Assembly (NCBI GenBank): GCA_030180135.1
Contig: CM058230.1
Span: 10,975,082 to 11,039,081, forward strand
Origin: Orychophragmus violaceus
Taxonomy: Eukaryota; Streptophyta; Magnoliopsida; Brassicales; Brassicaceae
DNA length: 64,000 nucleotides
Direction of reading: 5' to 3'
Both the position numbers and the translations under genes were made by a program. Shown piece after piece: positions 1-10,878 of this stretch (position 1 is its first letter; the number at the start of each line of letters is the position of its first letter). The notes beneath the pieces were generated by a model. It saw only the letters and a program-made list of their open reading frames with translations. It was not told the origin of the DNA and searched no databases.

Positions 1-927
1 AATTAGGTAATATAACATTATCTCTACAATCCATGTTTCCAAACAAGACAATTATTAAACATGTAGCCAAACAACCAAAATCTAATTGATCTCACTTTCC
101 TAATTAATTAAAATCAAAACAAATTAATTGATAAATATAATGAATAATTTATACATAAACTATTATATATAAATTGAGATTCTCTAATTTATGATTTAAT
201 TCAAAATATATTTATAATATATTTTAATATCTTTTTATTTTGTTTATGATTGATGTTTTTACGATTGTACTTTTTAGCAGGTTTTTCCATCAAACTGAAA
301 AATATTTAATTAATTAAACGGATTGAAAAATTAATTAGCCAATCTCAATTATAATTTTTTTTAAAAAAAATTTGCATATAGTAAATAATTTCAGCTGATA
401 TATTTTAAAATTATAAAATATTAAAATGATTTCATACTTATATTATTCAAATATTTGAAGCGTCAAATTATGCTTTATGTTTGAATGAAGTTTTTAACGG
501 ATAGTTCCATCAAATTTGCAAATTATATATACGACTACAACATGTATTTTATAAAATAATATTTTAGATAAATAAAATAATAATTAAATATATACCACAT
601 AAATTTTACAATAGTTGTTTTCACATATATATATATATATATTTTTTTCCAAACTATGATCTTACGATACAATACAAATTAAAATATATAATACGAAATT
701 GTTATTTTAATCTCTTAATCCTTACGATATATCTCCTCCAAATAACACATAATTCATTTAAAAAAAAACTAAATTGCTAACTCACTGTTTATAATATTGA
801 TTAAACAAATATAATCAAAATTAGATTACATAATTAAAAATCTAAACTACTATTAACAAAATGAATAAAAATTAAAATTTGTAAAGAAAATTAAACCCGC
901 ACTTTCTAAGTGCGGGTCAAAATCTAG
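1..927 (+). mobile_element. 3' part of a Helitron, running off the left edge
   Basis: The stretch is very AT-rich and has no credible gene. Its right end has the structure of a Helitron 3' terminus: a perfect hairpin at 896-916 (9-bp stem CCCGCACTT/AAGTGCGGG, 3-nt loop), then 7 bases, then CTAG at 924-927 followed by a T that would be the target base. The 5' end (TC) is not identified and probably lies outside the window. No Rep/helicase coding is visible, so this is a non-autonomous copy or a decayed remnant. Confidence 0.5.
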
Positions 928-1139
928 TATTGACATTAAATATTCCCATAGTCCCTCGCATATATGAAGGCATGGATGTTAATTTTGTGTTGATGCTTGT
1001 ATAAAAAACAAACAAACTATTTGATGGGTCCAAGGAGGAAGTGTAAATACTTTTGACGCAGTAACTTTTTTAAACTCAAACAAAAAGGTTTCTTGTATAT
1101 CTTAATAAATGGTTTTATATGATAATGGGTTTAACTTAT

Positions 1140-1506
1140 GAGAAAAGTCATAAAATAGCACAAAAAACATACCTTACCATAAATATAGCACCAAGGAAAA
1201 TAATTCACATTTTTAGCATTATTTTAATTACAAAGACTTTTATAGCATTATATAATTTAAGGTTTATGGTTAATTATTTAGGGTTTAGGGTTTATTATTT
1301 AGGGTTTAGGGTTTAGTATTTAGGGTTTAGGGTTTATTATTCAAGGTTAGGGTTTAGTATTTAGGGTTTAGGGTTTAGTATTTAAGATTTAGGGTTATGG
1401 CTAATTTAGTGACAAAACATGTTTTTGTGCTATTTTTATGATTTTTCATCCTTGGTGCTATATGTTTGACAAGTCATGTTTTTTGTGCTATTAATGCGAT
1501 TTGCCC
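1140..1506. mobile_element. MULE-type MITE with long terminal inverted repeats
   Basis: The 367-bp element is flanked by a perfect 9-bp direct repeat TTAACTTAT (1131-1139 and 1507-1515), the size expected for Mutator-like elements. The ends form imperfect inverted repeats of about 75 bp. Shared blocks include ATAGCACAAAAAACAT and TATAGCACCAAGGA, read inward from each end. There is no transposase. The centre is occupied by telomere-like repeats. Confidence 0.8.
1276..1397 (+). repeat. Interstitial telomere-like repeats (TTTAGGG)
   Basis: About nine TTTAGGG heptamers, the plant telomere unit, occur in short runs separated by TTTATTA or TTTAGTA spacers, giving a degenerate higher-order unit of about 21 bp. 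The tract lies inside the MULE-type MITE, not at a chromosome end. Confidence 0.85.
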
Positions 1507-2728
1507 TTAACTTATTCGAATCTTTCATCTCCAAAACAAGTGAACAGGTAGTAAATGAAGCGCTTCTAGAAAGAAAAATAGAGGAGATGAGTAGTCAAAG
1601 AAGGAAAGATCCTGAAATAACAATTTATCATCAGGAACGCGTGAAGGAGAGAGAATAACTTTTTCTCTCTGCCTTCTCTCCTCTTTCCCCACCGTCAAAG
1701 AGCCCCACCCTTTCTCTTTCCTTCGGCTTCTCCGGCGTCCGGTTAACACCGGCGTCGCGAGAGGTCTTCATCTCCGCCTAGTTTTGCTCTCTACAGGTGC
1801 TTCAACCGCGGCGAGGGACTAACGAGACGAAGGAAACTAAGCCGGTGACGGAAGGTTTGGTTCGGTGGCGATGCTTGGGGGTCGAGCGGAGAGTCGATCG
1901 GTTGCTCGAGGACTAGCTCCGCGGTGTCTCCTCTTCTCTTCCTCCGGCTCGTCGTTTGGCTTGGAGGTGCAAGGTGCAAGCGTTGTTGGTGGCGTGGGCT
2001 ATGGCGAGATGAAGTCGCGGTGGTGGCTAGGCGGTGAGAGGGCCCCGGAAAAAGATTCAACGGTAGGCAACGGATATCTCCGATCTGCAAGAGGACATCA
2101 GATCGGGATCTATGGAGGCTATTCGGCGGATCTTGCTTCGGTTGCCTCTCTCTCCCCTAACCAGACGGGTCGCCTCCGCGGTGTAAACGAGCTTTTCTTT
2201 TCCCTAGGTCCGGCGGTTGTTAGCGTCTTGCTCTCTCCCCCTTCCTTTTTTGGCTTGGATGAGGTTTGCTGTTCATCCTGCGGAAGTCCTCTTCTTCGCG
2301 CCGGTTCTTGATGAAGGTGAAGCTTGAGGTGAGCTCTGTTGCTCAGCCTCTCTCCTCCGGTGGTTCCGGCGGGTTTTCTTGCGGCTACCTTCCTCCTAGC
2401 GGCGGCTTTCTGTTTGTTTCGCTTAGGGTTAGGCTGTCTCCGGTTTAGGCCGGTTTTCCTTCTTTTGGACCGTTTTGGTTTTCTTTAATTTCGTTGGTTT
2501 TCTAAACCGGGCCCAATCCTGGGATTTTGTGTAGAGCCGGTTTAAACCGGATGTAAACCAAAAAAAACCAAAAAAATTTAAATATATGCACCAAATTTTG
2601 GCAAAAAAAAAAAAAAAAAAACAATTTATCATCAGTCTAGAAACTGTACAGACATGGAAAAGAGAAGAGCCCTGGACCTAAAATATATATGCTTAGACAA
2701 GAAGCTAATTGAGCTCAATATACATTAA
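1507..2728 (+). pseudogene. Open reading frame of unknown origin split by a retroposon
   Basis: The frame is open from the MULE MITE right end to 1634 (charged, lysine/glutamate-rich, e.g. ALLERKIEEMSSQRRKD). It resumes in the same frame at 2636 after the retroposon and continues (e.g. MEKRRALDLKYICLDKKLIE) to a TAA at 2726-2728. The composition suggests a coiled-coil or helical exon. I do not recognise the family and see no start or splice sites I would trust. It is most likely a decayed exon or gene fragment whose upstream part was displaced by the MITE. Confidence 0.35.
1635..2620 (+). mobile_element. Retroposon with poly(A) tail and 15-bp target-site duplication
   Basis: The segment ends in an 18-base A run (2603-2620). 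It is bounded by a perfect 15-bp direct repeat ACAATTTATCATCAG (1620-1634 and 2621-2635), the signature of LINE-machinery retroposition. The interior is far more GC-rich than its surroundings, starts with CT-rich sequence and carries no recognisable reverse transcriptase. It may be a non-autonomous LINE derivative or a retroposed transcript. I could not identify a source gene; reading frames inside it (e.g. 1865-2311) show no recognisable domain. Confidence 0.85.
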
Positions 2729-3314
2729 TTTTCTTAACAATGCAGAGGACTAACAATCTTCTTACTAACCTCCTCATATGCCTTAAGAAAGTGTAGTAAG
2801 AAGACTACTTAAAACTACCAAAAGAATCAAATTTTGATTCCATCATTCTATGTGCATCTGTGTGTTTTTACCTTTGTTTTCTTTGTACACCAAGCTTATG
2901 ACTACCAGACTACAAGTTTACCGCGGAAGCTCTTGTTTCCGGGGTGAAACAATTCATATATATTCATATATATGTGATGAGAGGGTTAAGATAACAGAAG
3001 CACCAACCCTGAAAACTTCCAATGTCCGCTTTCCCATGAGCAACCCTTTTTAACTTCTTCAGTGAGCAAGGACTACTTTACTTACGACCTGCAACAACAG
3101 TAATGTGGTGAGATTGAAAACATGTGTAAGCAATGAAACAAGAAGGGGCATTTGTAGGTAACAAAAGCTTCACCTCTAGTATGCAAAAATTTTAACAGGA
3201 AGCCTGCCACTACTCAGAGTAGCAATTCCGCTGCCCTTTAACTTCTTTCCCTTTTCTGCAGTCTTGACAGTTTAAGCCAATTTAAATCCTTGATATAATC
3301 AACTAATACTTACG
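2729..3314. other. Intergenic, 3' flank of the RRM gene
   Basis: No gene is seen. The part nearest 3315 should hold the 3' UTR and polyadenylation region of the minus-strand RRM gene. No strong sequence feature stands out. Confidence 0.4.
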
Positions 3315-5217
3315 TTATCCTGTTGTTTGATCAGAACCGCTACTCTGCATATACTGAGGAGTCTGGACATTGATATGGGACTGCGTTGGGGAAGGACATG
3401 CCATTTCTGAACGGTAGGGAGAGTGAATATGACTTCCTGGAACTGAATAACCCTGTACCACTGGATAACCGTGACCAACAGGGATATTAGGACTCAATTG
3501 CCCGTATTGGTAGCACGGTGAGTTAACTGCCCCAGGTACTCCATAAACCTGAAGGTACTGTTGCCCCGTGCAAGGACCATATAAGCCCTATTACACCATG
3601 AAAATGAGACATGAGTTTTATAACCAAAGTCAAAAATTGTTTTAAATGCACAAATAAACCAACAAGAGACTGCAAAATTTCAGAAGCCTACCTGAGACTG
3701 TGAGTACATGTACTCAGGTCCATATGGTGTAACCCTGAGAGAACACCAAAAAAAAGAACAACTAAAATTAGAAACATATGAGTAAAGTCTTTGCTAAACA
3801 GTCAAAAGGAATAACATAAGGCATAATATAAAGATGAAGAATAGCAATTATACAACCATGGCTAAAATACATTATACTACGAAAAGAATATACTAAACTA
3901 GGAGAAAATAGCCTAAATGTTCATTCCTGAACTTGAGATCATTTTGGCCTTTTCAAAGTCCAAATACATTACATGACCTTGCCTGTTCAAAACAAATTGA
4001 GCTCGGCAACATATCCACTGGAATTATATTGTTTTTGTATTCCTGCAAGAATACCAATCACAAAATGTCACATCCCAGTGCTACACTCAAGAACCCTCTA
4101 TGTGGCAGAAGCTAACTATAACCCCTAGCCCGTCAGGATCTCTAAGTGATTGTCCATGCTGTGATTGGTAATCCCACTTGATCAAAGTGACTGAACAAAT
4201 CTTCCACCTTTGTGAAAAGGACTAGCAAATAGATATTACAACTGCCTAAGCTCGTCACAGTATGTCTATACAGCATATTTACAATAGCAACGCGATTTGT
4301 AAGCACTCCCAATTGCATAACTCACCCATAAGGGTACATCACTCCTTGCTGGTAGCTATAGGCCTGTTGTTGCTGATACGGATATCTTCCAAAAAGTGAA
4401 CCGCGAGGACCCTGCACACTTCCTACATATGGGGAAGCAGGTCTTATCCGTCCTAACAAAAAAAAACAGTGTAATATGAAGGTCTCAGTAAGTTACGCAA
4501 TAAAAAGAAACAGATACTGAAGCAAGCCTGACCAGGAATATTGGGTATCACCGCATATTGCATGGGAAGCCGAGGTCTCCCAAGGGAAGCGAGATTACAA
4601 TTCGCACGTCTGCCATCTATAACAGGTGTTGGGTCGACACATGCTCTCCTAGCAGCCTCTGGGTCTTGGAATGTCACCTAAATCCTCCATAAAAATCAAT
4701 AACCGAGGTCTGAGTCATTTAACAATCGTGAAAATAAAGTAACAGATATATAAGTTAACCGGATGAAAGTGACAGATATTGGTTAGAATACACAAGTAGC
4801 AAAGATGGCCAGAGAGGTTTCATCAAAACCAGCATTAAGCCCCTAAGATGGTATTACCAAAATATTTACAACTCTAAATCAAAATAGAGAACCTAATAAA
4901 GCCTACGAGAGAAGCAGAGGATGTTTGTTCATAACAAGCAGCAATAAACCAATTTCAGATATAGAAACAAAGAAAGCATGAATAACATGAACAAAAGATA
5001 GAATACTCACAAAGCCGTAACCTTTGGATCGACCAGTGTTCATATCGGAAATAGCGACCGCCTCAAGGATTTCACCATACGGTTCAAAATGCCGACGTAG
5101 AGTCTCGCTTTGAGTCTCCCACGCAAGCCCACCAACAAAGACCTTGGTGAAGGTTGTATCACCAAAAGGAGAATTCGAGTAACGAAACCCAGAGCCCGGA
5201 ATCGAACGATACGCCAT
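3315..5217 (-). CDS. Single-RRM RNA-binding protein (At1g20880-like)
   Basis: Predicted nuclear or cytoplasmic RNA-binding protein of the plant family related to RBM24/RBM38 and ARP1. Five exons read on the minus strand: 5217-5011, 4677-4533, 4452-4326, 3734-3692 and 3587-3315, all with GT-AG introns. They give 795 nt and 264 residues with every junction in frame. The RRM is at the N-terminus: RNP2 is KVFVGGL (residues 25-31) and RNP1 is KGYGFVTF (65-72), the latter completed across the first splice junction. The remainder is rich in Tyr, Gln, Gly and Pro with no second domain. I start at the ATG at 5217 because the only upstream in-frame candidate is a TTG. Gene order relative to ESC, the ARID gene and RCF1 supports orthology to At1g20880. 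Its precise RNA targets cannot be read from sequence. Confidence 0.9.
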
Positions 5218-5930
5218 GGTTAGAGCCAAAAGAGACGAACTTGTACCACGGGGAGAAAAAATAATGAAGACGAAGAAGGTGCGGACAAGGACCGATTCTA
5301 AATGATACTAAAACTTGACCCAGTAAACCCTAGCCAGAGTTTGAAACTTTGAATGATTAAACCTTAAGAGTGTAAAAGTGAAGAAGAAACAGAACACATC
5401 CAATTGTGAAGGCGGAGATTCTAGGGTTTACACAGGTCTGCAAAGAGAAGAGGTAGAAAGTGAGAGCGGCCCCAACGAAACCTAATAAAGGATCATACTA
5501 ACAAGTCATGATCATGACAGGAAAAAAAGAGAGACAGAGAGAGAGAATTTCCCGGGAAAAATATAACAGAAAAAGTTAAAAACTTTTGAAGAGAGAGTTT
5601 GGTCAACATCTTCGCAGATGTATTTAACGTTTTTAACTATATACGTTATCTTAAATCCATGGACGTTGTTTGGCTTCTTAGTTGTCGCATGTCTCTGAGA
5701 CATAACATGTTATCTTTAAATTACTCAAAAATTATTCAAAGAGTTAGGAAACATAAGTATCCAAAATACCTAACTCATATCCAATATAATACAACTGAAT
5801 CCACACCAAATTGGATGAATAAACATCAAGAAACTATCAGAGTAACAACACGTAAGAGAAAGAAAACCATCTGTGTATTTAACCATATGCTTCCTCTTCA
5901 TATTATTAACTTGGCACTTGGCAGGGGACT
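5218..5930. promoter_or_regulatory. 5' leader and promoter region of the RRM gene
   Basis: This 713-bp gap separates the RRM start from the 3' end of the next minus-strand gene, so it must hold the RRM 5' UTR and promoter and the upstream gene's 3' UTR. An AG-rich stretch (GAGAGACAGAGAGAGAGA) lies near 5530. I could not place a TATA box or transcription start. Confidence 0.4.
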
Positions 5931-6890
5931 TTAACGGTCACGATCTCCATCTTTGATTAGAAGATAAGATGGTAGAAACCCGGGAAGAATCAACGCGACC
6001 ACGAGACACAATACTACTAAAACCACCACTGACCAGCATGAGTATGCGATGCTTAAGAGCTGTTCTTCACAAACTGTAACCATAAGAGTTTTCATTCTTT
6101 AGAAGAAGCAGTGAAGCATTTCACTCACTTCACAAGCTTTTACGTTGTCAAAAGAAGAAGAGTGATGAGATAGTGAATAAGAAAAAATAGCTTGCCTATG
6201 TTGTAAATGATGAAAGACTGTTCTTTGAAAATTGGTATAGCTACTATTCCTTCAGGTTCAGCCGTCACCAAAACATACAATCCGTCCTAAATCAGACAAC
6301 AACAACAAAAAGGACTGGATTCATGCTTCTTTCCAAGTTAAAGAACACTGATTGAAGATGGTTGCAAAATACCTTGTTATTAACTTCTTCAAGACTTTCG
6401 GATTTGAAGATCAATTTCTCAGTGTTAAGTAATCTTCTCATCTGGTTTAGCTTCAAACCTCCTTCACCGTCCCTCAATAGTTGCAGAGAGAACAGAGCCG
6501 GAATCTTTTATCATAACAAAAGATCAGACTGTCAACAAGCATCCAAAAGTTTCCAAAAGCAACAAGAAGAGAACAAATTTTTCACATACAGAAGCTGGGT
6601 ATGATATCTTGACTTCATACCAAGAATTTGATTTAAGCCCTTGTAATTTGTAAACTCGATATCCAGATTGCAATGGCAGAGTCTCCTTCCATAGTTCCTT
6701 CCCAGCATATAAATGTTTTCCATCAAACCTAAAAAAGTTACATCATTTATATTCTACCAATAAGGAATTGAAGATTTTGGGAGTAAATTTCTGAGAACAC
6801 TAACAAGCTTTCATGGCTGTAGCAGCAAGGCAGAGCAATAATGAAGATGATAAAACAGAAGAGAAAATAGCATTCTCTCTCACGTAACAT
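5931..6890 (-). CDS. Small secretory/membrane protein (At1g20890 position, 'caveolin-1-like')
   Basis: Rebuilt from five exons on the minus strand: 6890-6805, 6728-6590, 6504-6373, 6286-6196 and 6073-5931. Together they are 591 nt and 196 residues with all phases matching. The N-terminus (after MLREREC) is hydrophobic and ends near PCCYS, like a signal peptide. A soluble central region follows (e.g. WKETLPLQSGYRVYKLQGL). Near the C-terminus is one strong membrane segment (WSVVVLVVLCLVVALILPG) before a short polar tail, so a type I single-pass topology is likely. The last intron has a GC donor in a good context (AG|GCAAGC) and an AG acceptor; using it restores the frame. No enzyme motif is visible. 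Name and identity rest mainly on its place between the RRM gene and ESC, so the function is unknown. Confidence 0.75.
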
Positions 6891-7089
6891 GAACATTTGA
6901 TTTACATTCCAATTCCTGCAAGCAATATACACAATCACGTAATCCCAACGAAAACCACAAATTATTCGACTGTGAAGATGAAATTCGATCCCAAACACGA
7001 GCAGGAAACGTTGCAAAAGGATCCCAAATTCGATCCCAAAGTGACCGGCGAAGAGAAAAATGGGAAGGGCTTACGGAGAAGTAGCAGTA

Positions 7090-7176
7090 CCAGAAAGGCC
7101 AAAAACCTAACGCCGGAGGATCCAAGTGGTCAGAGACGACGAGGAGCTCAAGAGGTTAATGGAAGAGGTGGAACCT
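7090..7176 (+). pseudogene. Possible histone H2A C-terminal relic
   Basis: One frame reads RRIQVVRDDEELKRLMEEVE, which resembles the H2A segment around PRHIQLAVRNDEELSKLL: the RxIQ, R.DEEL and following Leu positions match, with one residue missing. Just upstream, KNLTP is in another frame, so a small deletion has shifted it. The match stops at the LINE poly(T) end at 7177. No other histone part was found. The match is short and could be chance. Confidence 0.3.
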
Positions 7177-7227
7177 TTTTTTTTTCTTTTTTTGCCAGCC
7201 AAAAAACGTTTATTAATTACTATCATT

Positions 7228-7277
7228 CATTACAAATTGTTCTCTTTTTTTTTTTTGAGCATTACAAATTGTTCTCT
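7228..7277 (-). repeat. 18-bp duplication flanking a T11 stub
   Basis: CATTACAAATTGTTCTCT occurs at 7228-7245 and again at 7260-7277, separated by only 14 bases (eleven T and GAG). This has the form of a target-site duplication around an almost empty retroposon, i.e. a poly(A) tail with three bases of body on the minus strand. Confidence 0.65.
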
Positions 7278-7299
7278 AAAATGGAGGACATGTATGATA

Positions 7300-7545
7300 T
7301 ACTCCTTCAGATTTCGGTAAAAACACACATATTTAAAAAAAAAATTAATTCTTTTATTTTAAAATAAAAATATCATTTACTATTTTGGTTTTTCAAAATT
7401 TTAAAAAAACTTCTTTATTATATTTTGGCTTTTTAATTTTTATTTTTTAAAATGAGTTTTTACATTAAATTATGAGAAATTTTTACATTTTGAAAAAGAA
7501 TAAAACTCTAAAACCTCTTATATTGAGAAACGGATGGAGTGAGTA
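7300..7545. mobile_element. MITE, Stowaway-like ends
   Basis: An AT-rich 246-bp segment in the LINE 3' region has inverted ends TACTCCTTCAGATTTC and, from the other side, TACTCACTCCATCCGTTTC, close to the Stowaway terminal consensus CTCCCTCCGTTTC, with TA at both borders. The ends match imperfectly, so the class is tentative. Confidence 0.5.
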
Positions 7546-10500
7546 TGAAATAAGGGGGCATTGAAGTTATAGCCTTTTTCGAAAGACAATCCGCAACCGA
7601 GTTTGCTTCTCTATTGCGGTGAAGAAACCTTGTATCGACAAACATTAATTTTCAGCGTCTTAACGTTGCCAAATAGTGTTGAAGCTTGAGGTTGGCTTGA
7701 CATGTATTGCGAAAGCGTTAATGTTAAACAATCACCTTCAAATCCAATCTAGTCATACCCCATCGACCAACAAAATTACATAGCCCATATAAGTGTTGAA
7801 CATTCACTTCAACTATTGAAGCTCATCCTTGATATCTCTCAAATCGTGCAACTGAAAGATTTACATTTGTATTGCATATTCACATCCCACACCAGAAGTT
7901 TCAGTATCAGTACAATGTGCCGCGTCGAAATTACACTTTAACCAGCCCTAAGGGTGGGGGTTCGTCCAAGTCTGCGATGAGGCAGGGGACATCGACGATT
8001 GACAATTTTGAATCGTGAGCCATTCATGAGTATCTGCAAAGGCTTTGTCGAGATTTTCATGTGATGAGAATACTTTACAATTGAATAAGAGCTCGTTCCG
8101 ACTTTTCCATAAACGTTATAGTAACCATATTGGTAGATAACGTTTGTCATGGGGTAAGACCCACTCAGAATGTTTCGTAAGAAGTACTTGCAATTTGTCT
8201 TCCAAAGAACACATCGGATCAATCATACACTGAAGTTGTATATCAGATAACCGCCAGATTGCTTGGGAATGGAAGCATGTGAAGAACAAATGATCAGTTG
8301 TTTCATCTTGTAAACCACATCTAGGCTAAGTTGCGTCGTCAGTCGAAGTAGCTCGCCATATAAAGTGTTGTAATTTCAGAGCTATTGGTGCTTTCAAAAT
8401 TAGCGTCGATAGAGTCGGATGGGAAGCCAAAACCGGTAACTCTCGTGGACCGGTTGTAGGCTGAGTGTTTGCAAAATGATATTCTGAGCGAAAAATATAT
8501 ATTTCCTAGTAGTACTGAACGGCCAAAAAAAGGAATCTGTAGCCGGATATGGTGGGACAAAGATTTGTTTAACCGCAGTATGATATTCGGCTTCAATGAG
8601 CTCCACCATCTCGACTTCAGACCATTGATTTGAGGGTGCATCCAAGAGAGCATATACTGATAACGTGGGGTTCGTATATGGCAGTATTTTGGGTCCTCGA
8701 AGTGGGTTGGTTGTTAACCAATGGTCAGCCGGGGGTAGTTTGATTTCCGTTACCAATACACTTTTGTATTCCTTGTTTCAAAAGATCTCGTCCAAAACAA
8801 AGTGATTGCCATCCATAATATGGATGAATTTTTGAAGTAGCGGCTTTTTAGAAATCGAAACAATAAAGAATTTGGTCGTTGAAGTAATTTTCAGACTTGT
8901 TCAAGTAAATATTGGTTAAACAAATGTAGATCTCGGAATCCTAAGCCACTCTTAGCTATTAAAAAGCTCATCTTCTTCTATTATGTCCATGTCATATTCC
9001 GTCGTCCATTCCTCGAACCCCACCATAATTGTGAAAGTAAACTACCAATATCCTAACATACCTCCTAAGGAAGCTTGAAGCAGTTCATCGAGTAGACAAA
9101 CATTGCCAAACCCACCGTCTTGACAAGTAGTTCTTTCCCAGACAATGTGAGGAAATTATTTTGTCAACCCGTAGTTTTACACTGCACGGCCTCCTTAATA
9201 TAGTTAAACATAGCTTTTCTCCGTGTGCCAAACTGTTCCGGTAAGCCAAGATACTTATCACCACCACCAGTGTTTGGAATTTGAAGTTCAGCCATAATTG
9301 ATTCTCTTGTATGTTCAAAAACATGATCACCAAACGTAATTGATGATTTTCCAAAGTTTATCATCTGACTTGAAGCTTGTTCATAGAGTTTGAAGATATT
9401 TTGCAGGTTCTGAGCATTCCGCAAATCCGATTTAACAAAGAAGAAGGAATCATCGCCAAAAAGAAGGTGTGAAATGGTTAGCCCACCAATACTAATCAGG
9501 ATTGGTTGGATCAGCTTATCCTTATCCGCTTTGTCCAAGAGTAAACTCAAAACATCGGAGAAAATTATGTACAAATATGGAGACAAAGGTTTCCATGAAG
9601 AATGCCTCTTGTACCCGAGAAATGTCCGTAAGGACTTCCATTAATGAGGACTGAGAAGGAAACCAAGGAAACACATGCCATAATCCAACTAATCCATAAC
9701 TCCGAAAACAATTTTTTTCTCATCACCTTTTCTAAGAAGGTCCATTCTATGCGATCATATGCCTTACGTATATCGGTTTTAACAGCCATATAAGATTTTG
9801 CGCATCTACGACGAGTTTTAAGAGAGTGAAATACCTCATGAGCCATGAGAACATTGTCTGAAATTTTCTGACCCGTTATAAAAGTGCTTGTTGTTCAGAC
9901 ACAATCTTTGATAGAATATCTTTCAGACGGAAGGAAATGATTTTAGTTATTACTTTATATAAAACATTACATAAAGCAATTGGTCTGAGATCCTTCATAG
10001 TCTTTGGTGGCACCGTCTTAGGAACCAAACATAGATTGGTATGGATTCATGCCCGATGGCTTCACCTCAGATTCGAAAAATCATTTTACTTCTGACATAA
10101 CATCCTCCCCAACAATATCCCGTTATTTTTGGTAGAAGTTTGTCGTAAAGTCATCCGCCCAGAAGATTTCGTTGCAGCAATAGAGAAGATCGCATGTTTG
10201 ACTTCATATATGGTTACTTCACGAGTTAATAACATATTCATCTCCATAGTGACTGATCCATTGACAAAAAATAAAATCTGATTCAAGTCCCCTTACTGCG
10301 TGGAGGTACAAAAATCTGTAAAATAGTGATGTGCCTCATTTGCGATATCCACATTGCCAACAATATCAGAACCTTTTTCAAATCGAAGTTATCTTGTTTT
10401 TCGCTCTTCTGTGTGGTAGCGAAGAAGAAGCTAGTGTGACGATCACCCTTTCGTAACCGCTCTACTCTGCTTTTAAGATGACAAAAAGCTTCTTCCTCTT

Positions 10501-10873
10501 GGTACGCATGTAAAATATCATGTCGGATATGTGCAATTGTTAATGCATAAATAGATGAGTCCGAATGTGCTTGATCTATCTCCGCCTTTAACTCTGTTAT
10601 TCGTTTAGAAGAGTCTGTGCCCGAAATCTTTTTCCATTCAACAATACGATTTACGAACATTATGTATACGATGGTTAAGGGGTACACATTTTGTAGCAAA
10701 TTTGGTAGACAATCTTTGTTGTACAACCTCTCTTGGCTCTGCCAAATCACAAAGACATCCGTCAAACCGAAATTGTTTCTTTCCAAACTCTACTCTTTGT
10801 CGTATTTGAATAATGTCGGGTCAATGATTGAATTCAATCAGTTATAAATAGATTACTTTTGAGGCCGGGAATG

Positions 10874-10878
10874 TTGCT
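10874..10878 (+). repeat. Target-site duplication TTGCT, left copy
   Basis: TTGCT immediately precedes the 5' LTR (TGATATTC...). The same five bases follow the 3' LTR at 32657-32661. Removing the element rejoins the LINE endonuclease reading. Confidence 0.95.

Larger units (their letters stand above)
7177..10873 (-). mobile_element. LINE (non-LTR retrotransposon), 3' portion, decayed
   Basis: Minus-strand LINE ORF2 broken by frameshifts and stops. In transcript order from 10873 leftward: the end of the endonuclease and linker (10860-10283); reverse transcriptase with VKTDIRKAYDRIEWTFLE near 9790 and the catalytic FGDDS near 9450; a cysteine/connection region near 8300; and an RNase H domain starting with WLKCNFDAA near 7930 (stop just before it) and ending with RNREANSVADCLSK near 7600. 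The 3' end is a T-rich tract at 7177-7198 on the plus strand, the reverse of a poly(A) tail. The outer LTR element (10879-32656) splits this LINE; its 5' portion continues at 32662. The original target-site duplication was not found. Confidence 0.85.

Noticed and set aside
1865..2448. Open frames of 148 and 60 codons inside the left retroposon
   Set aside because: No recognisable domain, no start context or splice pattern I trust, and GC-rich sequence makes long open frames likely by chance.
5599..5934. 111-codon plus-strand frame between the first two genes
   Set aside because: No homology I recognise; overlaps the 3' region of the minus-strand membrane-protein gene and is low in coding signal.
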